A stretch of 8,080 nucleotides of DNA from Leptospiraceae bacterium (GTDB lineage: Bacteria; Spirochaetota; Leptospiria; Turneriellales; Turneriellaceae): contig JAEUSA010000449.1 of NCBI GenBank assembly GCA_016788945.1, forward strand, positions 1-8,080, read 5' to 3'. Each line of letters starts with the position of its first letter. Positions within the stretch are counted from its first letter, which is position 1. The translations under genes and the position numbers were made by a program. Below are positions 1 through 6,664 of this stretch, piece after piece. A model generated the notes under the pieces. The model was not told the DNA's origin, did not search any database, and saw nothing but the letters and a program-made list of their open reading frames with translations.

Positions 1-91
1 TATCGCACTGTACCGCGAGGCGATTTTCGGCAAGCCGACAAACACGCACTTTAAAGAAGCGCTGGAAAACGTCCGCATTCTCTGCAACTGA
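1..91 (+). CDS. 3' end of an unidentified protein-coding gene
   Basis: The window opens inside a plus-strand reading frame (codons from base 2) that ends at a TGA at 89-91. The 29 visible residues end in ALENVRILCN and look like an ordinary soluble C-terminus, with amphipathic helix character (FKEALENV). There is no membrane segment or recognisable motif, and I cannot assign a family. It is called coding because the frame is open from the window edge, its codon choice resembles the neighbours, and its stop lies in a strong hairpin just before a convergent gene, as expected for a gene end. The start and most of the protein lie outside the window. Confidence 0.55.
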   Translation, partial: IALYREAIFGKPTNTHFKEALENVRILCN

Positions 92-116
92 AAGCGCGCG
101 TTGCGCGCTTTCAGTT
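86..116. terminator. Bidirectional terminator-like hairpin between convergent genes
   Basis: A perfect 14-bp inverted repeat (arms 86-99 and 103-116) closes a 3-base loop (GTT). The arms contain a GC-rich core (GCGCGC) followed by GAAA/TTTC. It lies between the plus-strand gene ending at 91 and the minus-strand MuiA-like gene ending at 122, so one structure could serve both. No long T-tract follows in either direction, so it is not a textbook intrinsic terminator; it may instead block convergent read-through or stabilise 3' ends. The stop codon of the upstream gene is inside the left arm. Confidence 0.65.
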
Positions 117-121
117 ACCGA

Positions 122-1840
122 TCACTTTGATTTCTGCATCATGCGCTCAAGATTATACTGGCGTGGCGCTTGGGCTGCCGCGGGTTTATTCGACAGCTGA
201 TCATAGTACTGTTCTTCGTTCACGGCGTTGTTATCGTACGCACGCGTGAACTTTTCCCAGGTTTCTTTGGGGAAGGTCAGCGAATAGCTGAAATCAAACT
301 TGATTTTTTCGCCGGGCTTCACGTCGAGCTTCCATGTCAGAATACCGTTGGCATCTTTCTGCGCTTCGCTGCGACTCGCCCCGATATATTTGGTAGAAAT
401 ACTCGGGTCTGCGCTGACGGGAAACTGGTCATAGACCACTATTTGCCGTGTCTTTTTCGTAAAATTCGAGACCTCGATCTCCCATTGGTTGACGACTTCG
501 ACTTTGCCGCCGAAGAGCCCGCTTTTTTCCACATCGCCGCGTTTGAGTACACGTTTGAGTTGCATGCGCTGATCAACACCCAAGAAAACATCAAATTCTT
601 CGCCGACCGCCGCGGGGTTTCTGAGCGTAATCGCGCCGACAAAACTGCCGTCGAGAAATGCGTTCATCGTACCCATGACCGGCGCCGAACTCGTGTTCTT
701 CAGCCGAGCTTTAAGATAAACATAACTGGACAGTGAAGGTACGGCCACATGGGTCAGACTGCCTTTGAGCGGCGCGACCGAAAGCGTTACCCTGTGGTCA
801 GAATTATCGCTCATAATATTTTCGCGGCCTGGCAATGTGATAGAAACCGTGGTGGAGTCAGAGGTATCGGCCATCGATGAGCTCTCAACAGAGGCTTCAC
901 CTGCTTCATCGCGGCTGGTGACATTAGCCGTTTTTCCCGTTGCGCCTTTATCGGGGCGCCCCGGAAAAGCAGCACTCTGCGACACACGCCAAGGTGTCAG
1001 AATACCGGGCGTCATCGACGTCGATGGGCGTGCCGTCGAAAGTGTCACGCTGGCATTTTTCCAATTCTCCCCGGTATTCTGTCTGATGATTGCATGCGAA
1101 GCCAGCTGAAACTCGCTGCCCTCTGCTGAACCGCGCAAGTCGTAGACACTTGTCCAAGACACATTGGTAACCATATACTCTAATTCAATTTTGCCTCCGT
1201 CGCGACCTGCGCGAGCATAAGAGACTTCGACCTCGGTCGCCGCGGTTTTGGCCACCTGAGTGTCTGCATTGAACTGCACATTGAGTTTACTGAGTTCTTT
1301 TCGCAATTTTTCCAATTTGTCATCGCTACGGCGAATTTTCTCATGATAATGCGTACGCCGACCTTCGAGAAACGCGAGCGCTTTTTCCCATGAGTCGACG
1401 TTGAGAGCATTGTGACGCGACTCACGATCAGACTGCGAGGTCGTCAGCTTCATCATGGAATCGATCACGCGCAACTGCTCGCGGTAATTAGAGAGCAAAT
1501 CGCCTTCTTCACGCATCTGTTGCTCTACTTTGATGATTTTTTTCTTGATGGGATGATCTGCCCATTCTTCGCCGGCCACCTTCTCCACATAACGCAGCGC
1601 GACACCGGTAACGTTTACCCCGACTCCCGAGGCACGCACCGAATCACTGACTAACGATTGTGGCAGCGCGGTGAAGCGCAGCGTACCCGTTTGCGCATCG
1701 CTGTCGATGATCTGCGCGCGTTTGACGAGCGCACGGTCGGTAAAGATCGTTACCGATTCAACTTTTCCGGTGACTTTCTCGAGCGCTGCGGCGTTCAGCG
1801 TGACGCCCAACGCAAGACTTGCTAAGATTATTTTTTTCAT
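122..1840 (-). CDS. MuiA-family (DUF4140/DUF4139) exported protein
   Basis: A 572-residue protein of the mucoidy-inhibitor MuiA family. A signal peptide spans about residues 1-19 (MKKIILASLALGVTLNAAA). An N-terminal DUF4140-like domain covers about 25-125 (VESVTIFTDRALVKR; LPQSLVSDSVRASG). A charged coiled coil covers about 98-195, and a DUF4139 domain runs from about 205 to 525. Hallmarks of DUF4139 are VSWTSVYDLR (227-236), TGENWKNASVTLSTARP (256-272), the central LRNPAAVGEEFDVFLGVD, and the final LDVKPGEKIKF strand. An insert at about 285-350 is rich in Ser, Thr and Asp and looks disordered. MuiA homologues were linked to suppression of mucoidy, but the biochemical role of the family is unknown. 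The ATG has a good Shine-Dalgarno (AGGAG, 8 bases upstream). It is the last gene of a same-strand set of three envelope proteins, 124 bases after the VWA gene. The family call is firm; function is not. Confidence 0.9.
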   Translation of the reverse strand: MKKIILASLALGVTLNAAALEKVTGKVESVTIFTDRALVKRAQIIDSDAQTGTLRFTALPQSLVSDSVRASGVGVNVTGVALRYVEKVAGEEWADHPIKKKIIKVEQQMREEGDLLSNYREQLRVIDSMMKLTTSQSDRESRHNALNVDSWEKALAFLEGRRTHYHEKIRRSDDKLEKLRKELSKLNVQFNADTQVAKTAATEVEVSYARAGRDGGKIELEYMVTNVSWTSVYDLRGSAEGSEFQLASHAIIRQNTGENWKNASVTLSTARPSTSMTPGILTPWRVSQSAAFPGRPDKGATGKTANVTSRDEAGEASVESSSMADTSDSTTVSITLPGRENIMSDNSDHRVTLSVAPLKGSLTHVAVPSLSSYVYLKARLKNTSSAPVMGTMNAFLDGSFVGAITLRNPAAVGEEFDVFLGVDQRMQLKRVLKRGDVEKSGLFGGKVEVVNQWEIEVSNFTKKTRQIVVYDQFPVSADPSISTKYIGASRSEAQKDANGILTWKLDVKPGEKIKFDFSYSLTFPKETWEKFTRAYDNNAVNEEQYYDQLSNKPAAAQAPRQYNLERMMQKSK

Positions 1841-1848
1841 ATTTGCTG

Positions 1849-1853
1849 CTCCT
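1849..1853 (-). promoter_or_regulatory. Shine-Dalgarno of the MuiA-like gene
   Basis: On the minus strand AGGAG lies 8 bases before the ATG at 1840. It is the clearest ribosome binding site in the window and supports this start. Its presence suggests that translation is initiated independently even if the gene is co-transcribed with the VWA gene upstream. Confidence 0.7.
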
Positions 1854-1880
1854 GCCTTTCCTTACCCCGCTTCCGGCACA

Positions 1881-1964
1881 CTCCCCATTACGTGGAGACG
1901 GGTACGTTCTGTCGATATCTTTCAATTTGGTCCCCTCTCCACATTCGTGGGGATGGGGGTGGGG
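1881..1964. repeat. Pair of degenerate palindromic GC-rich intergenic repeats
   Basis: Two related blocks lie in the gap between the VWA gene and the MuiA gene. Copy 1 is at 1881-1903 and copy 2 at 1935-1957, 54 bases apart. Both read pyrimidine-rich CTCYCC, a short A/T stretch, CGTGG, then a G-rich tail. Copy 2 can fold: TCTCCAC (1936-1942) pairs with GTGGGGA (1947-1953) around ATTC, with one G-T pair, and the flanking CCCC (1932-1935) can pair with the G-run after a one-base bulge. The layout (CCCCTCTCCAC, loop, GTGGGGA, GGGGTGGGGTC) resembles a widespread small palindromic repeat family seen in many bacterial genomes; that link is from memory. The element abuts the stop codon of the VWA gene at 1965-1967. 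Confidence 0.5.
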
Positions 1965-3557
1965 TCAAAATGCCAACCCCGATTTTTTTCCCTGCGTGCG
2001 CACCGAAGCTTCCATGGCGCCGCCAAGATTATCTTTGCGGGCGGTTTTGGCCGATTCACGGCTGATATATTCGTCGCGCTTGCGGCGCAGTTCGTCGATG
2101 CGCGCCTGGATCTTTTTACGTTTTGTCGTCTTCTCGAGCGCGATGGCTTCGAGTTCTTTTTCTGATTTGTCGCGCAATTCTGCGGGTAACTCTGCTCTTT
2201 TTACCTTAGCCACACTTTTTTTCTTGGTGAAGATCGTCGTAAGATCCCATTGATTGTTATCAGAATATTGCTCGGTAGCCTTTGCTGCGGCGCGTTCAAC
2301 CGATGCCCCGCTCGCGGGCGCCGAAGCTGCCACTTTCTGATCCTGATCTTTCATTCTCTCTTCTTCTTGCTTACCCTGGTACCCCATCGGTATGACTGTC
2401 GAGTTATACTCTGCACCGAGGCGCTGTATTTCATCGTCATAAGGGGTCGCCATAACCTGAACCATGCGGTCTTGATTGATCACGTGAAAGTCGCCCTGCG
2501 CAAGTTGTGCTCCGGCCATCCACTGCGTGGCAATACCTTCTTGGCGGTTACCACAAAAGATTGTGTTCACAAATATGCCTTGTGCCCGTGCATCAGCGAT
2601 GACAGGTCTGAAATCCACCGGCCCCTGCGTGAATGGTTCATTACCGGCGATAAAGATCACACGATAGACGTCGTCGTATTTTTTCCAGGCAAGCTCTTTG
2701 AGCGCACGCGCGATGACGGCGCCGCAATATTCTTCGCCGCCGTTGGTTTTAAGCTCAAAGAGTTTTTCAGAAACTTTGTCGAGGCTCGAAGTGAACGGCA
2801 GCACCTGACGCACATAATGCTGTTCGGCGCTGAGGTTGCTGTTACCATATTCATAGAGCGCGACTTCAATGCGGGGCTTTTTTCCCTCACGGTTTGAACC
2901 GGCGAGAGTATTGACTATCTTCCACAGCTGCGTGCGCGCCTGGTCGATCAAACCATCCATGCTGCTCGATGTATCGATCAAAATTGCAATCTGCACCAGC
3001 GGTTCACCGAGATAGTTACCGCTGCGGTGCGTGGCCGTCAGCGTGCTTCCGATATCAGAGCGTGACACATCGGCGCGCGCCGTCGCCGCGATTTTTGCCG
3101 TCGTCACGTCGATGAGGCGCAGCGCAATTTCGAGTTTGTTGTTTTTTTTGGCGAGTATGCTGCCGGTCAGCAGAAAATCTGCCTGCAGCAGCTTACCGAT
3201 GCGGCCTTTTTCGGTGGCACCCGATTGGTCGATCTGGTGTTCGCGCAGCACCTGTTCGATGCGGTCACGCTCGATGACTGTGACGACGCCCGATGCCACT
3301 AACTGTTCAATAAAACGGTCTTGCACCGCGCCCGCTTCTTTTTCGGCAAGGGACTGCGTATCTCCATTTGCTGGCGTTACTTTTTTCGTTTGCCGCACTT
3401 CGGAATGCTTGAAGGGAAGCACGGCAAGAGTTTTACCGGGATTCTTTTGGAAGAAACCGGCAATATCTGTCGCGGCGTCAGAAATGCCGGCAGCCTTGAC
3501 CGGTAACGAGAGTATCAGAGCGACAGCAAAACTGCCTAAACGGTATGGTGTCTTCAT
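1965..3557 (-). CDS. CsgG/FlgO-like domain fused to a von Willebrand A domain, exported
   Basis: A 530-residue protein from the ATG at 3557, chosen because it directly opens a signal peptide (MKTPYRLGSFAVALILSLPVKA). A TTG at 3581 would add 8 residues; neither start has a good Shine-Dalgarno. About residues 42-162 form a CsgG/FlgO/LpoB-like alpha/beta domain: TLAVLPF, then VTVIERDRIEQVLREHQID, then ADFLLTGSI and LRLIDVTTAKI. A VWA domain follows at about 187-370. Its MIDAS motif DTSSSM is at 195-200, matching DxSxS, and RVIFIAGNEPF occupies the usual [A/S]DG-type strand, where the canonical Asp is not obvious. The end (about 450-505) is a highly charged helix, probably a coiled coil. There is no lipobox Cys, unlike CsgG, FlgO or LpoB. 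It is probably periplasmic and may bind a metal ion and a protein partner. It sits 53 bases after the small secreted gene and before the MuiA gene. Domains are confident; the function is not known. Confidence 0.85.
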   Translation of the reverse strand: MKTPYRLGSFAVALILSLPVKAAGISDAATDIAGFFQKNPGKTLAVLPFKHSEVRQTKKVTPANGDTQSLAEKEAGAVQDRFIEQLVASGVVTVIERDRIEQVLREHQIDQSGATEKGRIGKLLQADFLLTGSILAKKNNKLEIALRLIDVTTAKIAATARADVSRSDIGSTLTATHRSGNYLGEPLVQIAILIDTSSSMDGLIDQARTQLWKIVNTLAGSNREGKKPRIEVALYEYGNSNLSAEQHYVRQVLPFTSSLDKVSEKLFELKTNGGEEYCGAVIARALKELAWKKYDDVYRVIFIAGNEPFTQGPVDFRPVIADARAQGIFVNTIFCGNRQEGIATQWMAGAQLAQGDFHVINQDRMVQVMATPYDDEIQRLGAEYNSTVIPMGYQGKQEEERMKDQDQKVAASAPASGASVERAAAKATEQYSDNNQWDLTTIFTKKKSVAKVKRAELPAELRDKSEKELEAIALEKTTKRKKIQARIDELRRKRDEYISRESAKTARKDNLGGAMEASVRTQGKKSGLAF

Positions 3558-3610
3558 GCCGCTTAGACCGCGCGCGGCCAAAAAAAGTTCGTTTTTTCTG
3601 CGTGCCGGTG

Positions 3611-3937
3611 TCAGCTCTTGCGGATCGACTTAATGCGGTAGAGTTTTTTGCCGACGAGCAGCGTGTTGTTCTCCAGCAGGGTCATACTGAACGCCGGATT
3701 CTCGCACACGAAATACCCCTGCGCAGCATCAACTTCAAGCCGGCAGTGCTTACGCACTCCCTTCTTTTTGCCGGTCTTCAGCTCAAAGGATGTCTCTTTG
3801 AGTTTCGGGTTATGCGGTTCGGTGACGACCACTGTCATCACAATGCCTTTCTCATCGGCGCCACCGGCAGCGGGGGCGATTAACCCGAATACCAGCGCTA
3901 ACAGCAGCCATTTTACCATACTTACCGGTTTATTCAT
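3611..3937 (-). CDS. Small secreted basic protein, unrecognised family
   Basis: A 108-residue protein with an N-terminal signal peptide (hydrophobic LLLALVFGLIAPAAG, cleavage likely near residue 24-27). The mature part of about 82 residues looks mainly beta: GIVMTVVVTEP, FELKTG, CRLEVDAAQGYFVCENPAFSMTLLENNTLLVG, KKLYRIKSIRKS. It has two cysteines (65 and 78) 13 apart that could form a disulfide in the periplasm, and it is rich in Lys and Arg. I do not recognise the family. The start at 3937 has AAGG almost touching the ATG, which is poor spacing; Met7 (ATG at 3919) is a possible alternative and would still leave a complete signal peptide. It is first in the minus-strand set and probably co-transcribed with the CsgG-VWA gene. 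Confidence 0.7.
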   Translation of the reverse strand: MNKPVSMVKWLLLALVFGLIAPAAGGADEKGIVMTVVVTEPHNPKLKETSFELKTGKKKGVRKHCRLEVDAAQGYFVCENPAFSMTLLENNTLLVGKKLYRIKSIRKS

Positions 3938-4081
3938 ACCTTAAGGACGCCCGAGCGCGGTGTAGCGGCCGTCTTTTGGGATATCTGCTCCCCGCCATTG
4001 GCCCAGACCAAGTTTGTTTTTTGCGCAATTTGTGAAAAAAATGCCCGCAACACACGGGTTTGACCGTTAATCAAATAAGAC
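3938..4081. promoter_or_regulatory. Divergent intergenic region expected to hold two promoters
   Basis: These 144 bases separate the start of the minus-strand envelope cluster from the start of the plus-strand GH18 gene, so promoters for both should lie here. I find no convincing sigma-70 pair in either direction. An A/T-rich stretch at about 4011-4041 (TTTGTTTTTTGCGC... AAAAAAATG) is the likeliest promoter core for the plus gene. A short dyad, TTTGA (4059-4063) and TCAAA (4071-4075), lies directly before the GH18 ATG. Promoter positions are inference from gene layout. Confidence 0.35.
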
Positions 4082-5458
4082 ATGAGCCGAAAAAAAACCG
4101 GGGCCGAGCCCACTCCCGAAACCGAAAATCCAGAAACTACCCCGTCGCCTGAAGCAGCGGAAACTACGCCGCAACCCTGGTGGCTGCGATTTCGCCTGCC
4201 GATTGCCATAGCCGGTCTCGTCATCATTGCCGGCACGCCGTTTGCGATGCGCCTCGCGCACCATGAACCTCAGGCGCACATCGATAAGCCCACCGATCAG
4301 CCAGTCGTGGCGATTCAGCAGAGCACCAAATCGGGCCCGCTCAAAGCTTCGACTTGGTCGACGGACTATAAGGTCATGCTGCAATATGCCGAGCTCTATG
4401 ACGAACTGCATCCGTTTATTTATTCATTGAAAGGCCGACACAATAACCCGCCTGAACTCGCGTCGGGTTGGGGGCATACGCAGAAACTCGAGCGTGTCAA
4501 GGCGCTGCGGGCAAAAAATCCGAAACTCAAAATTATACCGACGATTTTCCGCTGGGAAAACCCCGGCGAGAAGATCAACGAAGTCATCGGCATGGGCGGC
4601 CGCAAAGACATACGCGATAAGCATATTCAGCACATCATCCATGAAGTTGAAACCTACGGTTATGACGGCATCGACATCGACTATGAGGGAATGAGTTGCG
4701 GTAAAAAAGAGAAATTTGAAGAATTCATCATTCTACTCTCAGGAGAGCTCAAGAAACGAAACAAACTTTTGTCTGTTGCAGTTCATCCGAAAACTGCATC
4801 AGAGGCAGAGACTATAAAGAAGAAACGCTGCGGTGGATTAAAAAATCCGATTGTTATGGATTTCCGCGAAGATTGGCGCGGCCCGCTTACCCACGATTAT
4901 GCATTTCTCGGCAAACATGCAGACATGGTCAAGATCATGGCGTACGAACTGCATCCCCGCAAATACCGTAACCCGGGACCAGGACCACAGGCCCCCGGCA
5001 CATGGCTTGCCGAAATCATCGACTACGCCCGCGACAAGATACCCGCGGAGAAACTCTATATGGCGATACCAACCTATGGTTACGATTGGGGCCTCAACTG
5101 CCGCGCGCCGATCAAGGCGGTATACTACAGCGACGTGCAGCGCATTCGTGCAAAAGAGCACAAGCTGCAGCAACCGACAGATATAGGCAAAATTCTCGCC
5201 AGCGAAAAAGGCGCAAAGTCTTGGACCAACCTGCGCAAGTTCCGCGATATTCATGACGAAAAAGTTTATGAAGACCCTTCGCTATGGTATAACAGCGGTG
5301 GATGCAAGCGCGTGGCATTTTTCATGGATAAAACGGCTTTTTCCGAAAAAATGGCGTTATTGCAGAAAAGCAACCTCGCCGGTTTTTCTTTCTGGCAGCT
5401 GACTAAAGATAACGACCCCGAGATTCAGCAGTTTCTTTCCACCTCGCTCAAGCGATGA
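4082..5458 (+). CDS. Membrane-anchored GH18 family glycoside hydrolase (YaaH/SleL-like barrel)
   Basis: A 458-residue protein with a short cytoplasmic Pro/Glu/Thr-rich tail (1-32), one membrane helix at about 39-57 with basic residues on its N side (type II anchor), a linker, and a GH18 TIM barrel at about 88-455. The GH18 signature DxxDxDxE is seen as DGIDIDYE at 195-202, with E202 as the expected proton donor and D200 its partner. Other barrel features are VKIMAYELHP (283-292), PGPGPQAPGTWLAEIIDYARDKIP, KLYMAIPTYGYDW and the terminal GFSFWQL with the conserved Trp438. This pattern resembles the YaaH/SleL branch, which acts on N-acetylglucosamine links in peptidoglycan, more than secreted chitinases. 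No LysM repeats are present. The catalytic site appears intact. It overlaps the following serine hydrolase gene by ATGA, suggesting a coupled operon. The substrate (peptidoglycan, or another glycan with N-acetylglucosamine) is inferred. There is no strong Shine-Dalgarno. An internal segment at 4681-4860 is AT-rich. Confidence 0.9.
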   Translation: MSRKKTGAEPTPETENPETTPSPEAAETTPQPWWLRFRLPIAIAGLVIIAGTPFAMRLAHHEPQAHIDKPTDQPVVAIQQSTKSGPLKASTWSTDYKVMLQYAELYDELHPFIYSLKGRHNNPPELASGWGHTQKLERVKALRAKNPKLKIIPTIFRWENPGEKINEVIGMGGRKDIRDKHIQHIIHEVETYGYDGIDIDYEGMSCGKKEKFEEFIILLSGELKKRNKLLSVAVHPKTASEAETIKKKRCGGLKNPIVMDFREDWRGPLTHDYAFLGKHADMVKIMAYELHPRKYRNPGPGPQAPGTWLAEIIDYARDKIPAEKLYMAIPTYGYDWGLNCRAPIKAVYYSDVQRIRAKEHKLQQPTDIGKILASEKGAKSWTNLRKFRDIHDEKVYEDPSLWYNSGGCKRVAFFMDKTAFSEKMALLQKSNLAGFSFWQLTKDNDPEIQQFLSTSLKR

Positions 5459-6645
5459 AATTTCGCGCGGCCATAGTCATTGCATGCTGCTTCGGCGGCA
5501 TGCTGGCTGCGGCCGGCCAGCAAAGTGAACCGCCCGAACGGCATGGGCTTGACCCCGCAGTACTCGCCGATATGACCAACTACATCGTGCGCGAGCGTGC
5601 GCCGGTTTTTTCCTTGTTGATCTCGCGGCGTGGCACACTCGTTTATGAAATGTATACGCACAATCTGACGCGTAACCACAATCACTATCTGATGTCGGTC
5701 ACCAAGAGTGTCACCGCCACGCTCGTCGGAATGGCAATAGACAAAGGATTAATCCGCAACACCGATCAGGCCGTGGGCGAAATTTTCCCCGCAACATTTT
5801 TCGCCTCAGAGCACGATCAAAAGCGCTTTCTTTCGGTTACAGTAAAAGATGTACTGGCGATGTCGGCGCTCGACGCACTGGTGCCGCCGCATTCGCTGAC
5901 CAGCGAAGCTGAACAGCGCCATGCCGATTTTTTCGCCGCACCTAATCGCGCAAAATTCGCGCTGACGCAGAAGCTTTTACCCAACGTCGGGCAAGATTTT
6001 CAATACCAGGACATTACCCCTTCGATGGCAATCGGCATGGTGGCGGTGAGTTCGGGCAAGACCAGCTGGCAATTCGCTGAAGAAAATCTGTTTCGGCCGA
6101 TGGGTTTCTTCAACGCCGATTGGGAGCACCGCGACGCAGAAGGACTCGATCTCGGTGCCTACGGCATACGCCTGCGCCCGATTGACATGCAAAAATTCGG
6201 CATTCTCTATCTCGATGGCGGGGTATTCGACGGTAAGCGCCTGCTGTCAGAAGACTGGATAAAAAAAGTGCGCGAACCGGTTATCCAATCAGACAAAAAC
6301 AACCCTGCTGCCAATTATGGGTACTATTTCTGGCATCCGTATTTTTACAATAATCCCGCATCGCTGATGGCTTCGGGCTGGCGCGGCCAGTACATTCTAA
6401 CCATACCCGACAAACACATCGTCGTGACGATGACCGCGTGTTTTCTGGATGGTAAAGAGAACGAGTTCTTTATTAATCTCGTGAACAAATACATTCTCGC
6501 ATCGCTTACCGGTTCAGCCAAAAAAGGCGGATCGCAGGCCCTGAAAAATGCGCTCGCACAGGCTTTGAAATCGACACCGATAAACCTGCAAAACCTTGAG
6601 CCGCGCATGCTGCCCAAACCACCGCCACGCAAAACCAAACCCTGA
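5455..6645 (+). CDS. Secreted serine hydrolase of the class C beta-lactamase / PBP-like family
   Basis: A 396-residue protein whose ATG overlaps the GH18 stop (ATGA at 5455-5458), a sign of translational coupling. The signal peptide is about residues 1-20 (MKFRAAIVIACCFGGMLAAA). The catalytic motif SxxK is S81-V-T-K84 in the context LMSVTKSVTATLVGMAIDKGLI, typical of the Beta-lactamase (PF00144) family. The second motif (usually YxN or YxS) appears as Y184-Q-D186 in FQYQDITPSMAIG, with Asp instead of Asn. The third motif (KTG-like) is replaced by SGWRGQYI (307-314), as in esterase or amidase-like members where GGQ or RGQ is common. It ends in a Pro/Lys-rich tail (380-396). Substrates in this family range from peptidoglycan peptides to esters and amides, so the chemistry cannot be named. 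Its pairing with GH18 favours a wall-related role. A Cys11-Cys12 pair in the signal looks too early for a lipobox. Confidence 0.88.
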   Translation: MKFRAAIVIACCFGGMLAAAGQQSEPPERHGLDPAVLADMTNYIVRERAPVFSLLISRRGTLVYEMYTHNLTRNHNHYLMSVTKSVTATLVGMAIDKGLIRNTDQAVGEIFPATFFASEHDQKRFLSVTVKDVLAMSALDALVPPHSLTSEAEQRHADFFAAPNRAKFALTQKLLPNVGQDFQYQDITPSMAIGMVAVSSGKTSWQFAEENLFRPMGFFNADWEHRDAEGLDLGAYGIRLRPIDMQKFGILYLDGGVFDGKRLLSEDWIKKVREPVIQSDKNNPAANYGYYFWHPYFYNNPASLMASGWRGQYILTIPDKHIVVTMTACFLDGKENEFFINLVNKYILASLTGSAKKGGSQALKNALAQALKSTPINLQNLEPRMLPKPPPRKTKP

Positions 6646-6664
6646 CCCAAACTTCGGAAGCGCT

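Noticed and set aside
170..736. Plus-strand open frame of 188 codons opposite the MuiA-like gene
   Set aside because: It lies wholly antisense to a well-supported family gene, and its product has no coherent domain and atypical composition. It is a shadow of the real frame.
1915..1930. TTGAAA on the minus strand as a promoter of the MuiA-like gene
   Set aside because: No acceptable -10 element lies at 16-18 bases; the nearest options are GC-rich.
1819..2253. Plus-strand frame reading through the palindromic repeats (PSPHSWGWGWG)
   Set aside because: Such peptides are the usual false translations of this kind of GC-rich palindromic repeat, and the frame runs antisense into the VWA gene.
2250..2897. 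Plus-strand open frame of 215 codons opposite the VWA gene
   Set aside because: It is antisense to the VWA domain and has no export signal or motif that would outweigh the minus-strand protein.
3558..3581. TTG at 3581 as start of the CsgG-VWA gene
   Set aside because: It would put eight residues, including Arg, before a complete signal peptide that starts at the ATG at 3557, and it has no Shine-Dalgarno. It is kept only as an alternative.
3031..3633. Plus-strand frame of 200 codons rich in Ser and Arg
   Set aside because: It is antisense to the CsgG/FlgO-like domain and signal peptide of the real gene, and its composition is typical of a shadow frame.
4059..4075. TTTGA-n7-TCAAA dyad before the GH18 ATG as a regulator site
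   Set aside because: Arms of only 5 bp in an A/T-rich stretch are easily due to chance, and the spacing does not match a LexA-type box I could name.
5485..5495. Lipoprotein lipobox around Cys11 of the serine hydrolase
   Set aside because: The hydrophobic stretch before Cys11 is only about six residues, too short for a lipoprotein signal; cleavage after AAA at about residue 20 fits better.
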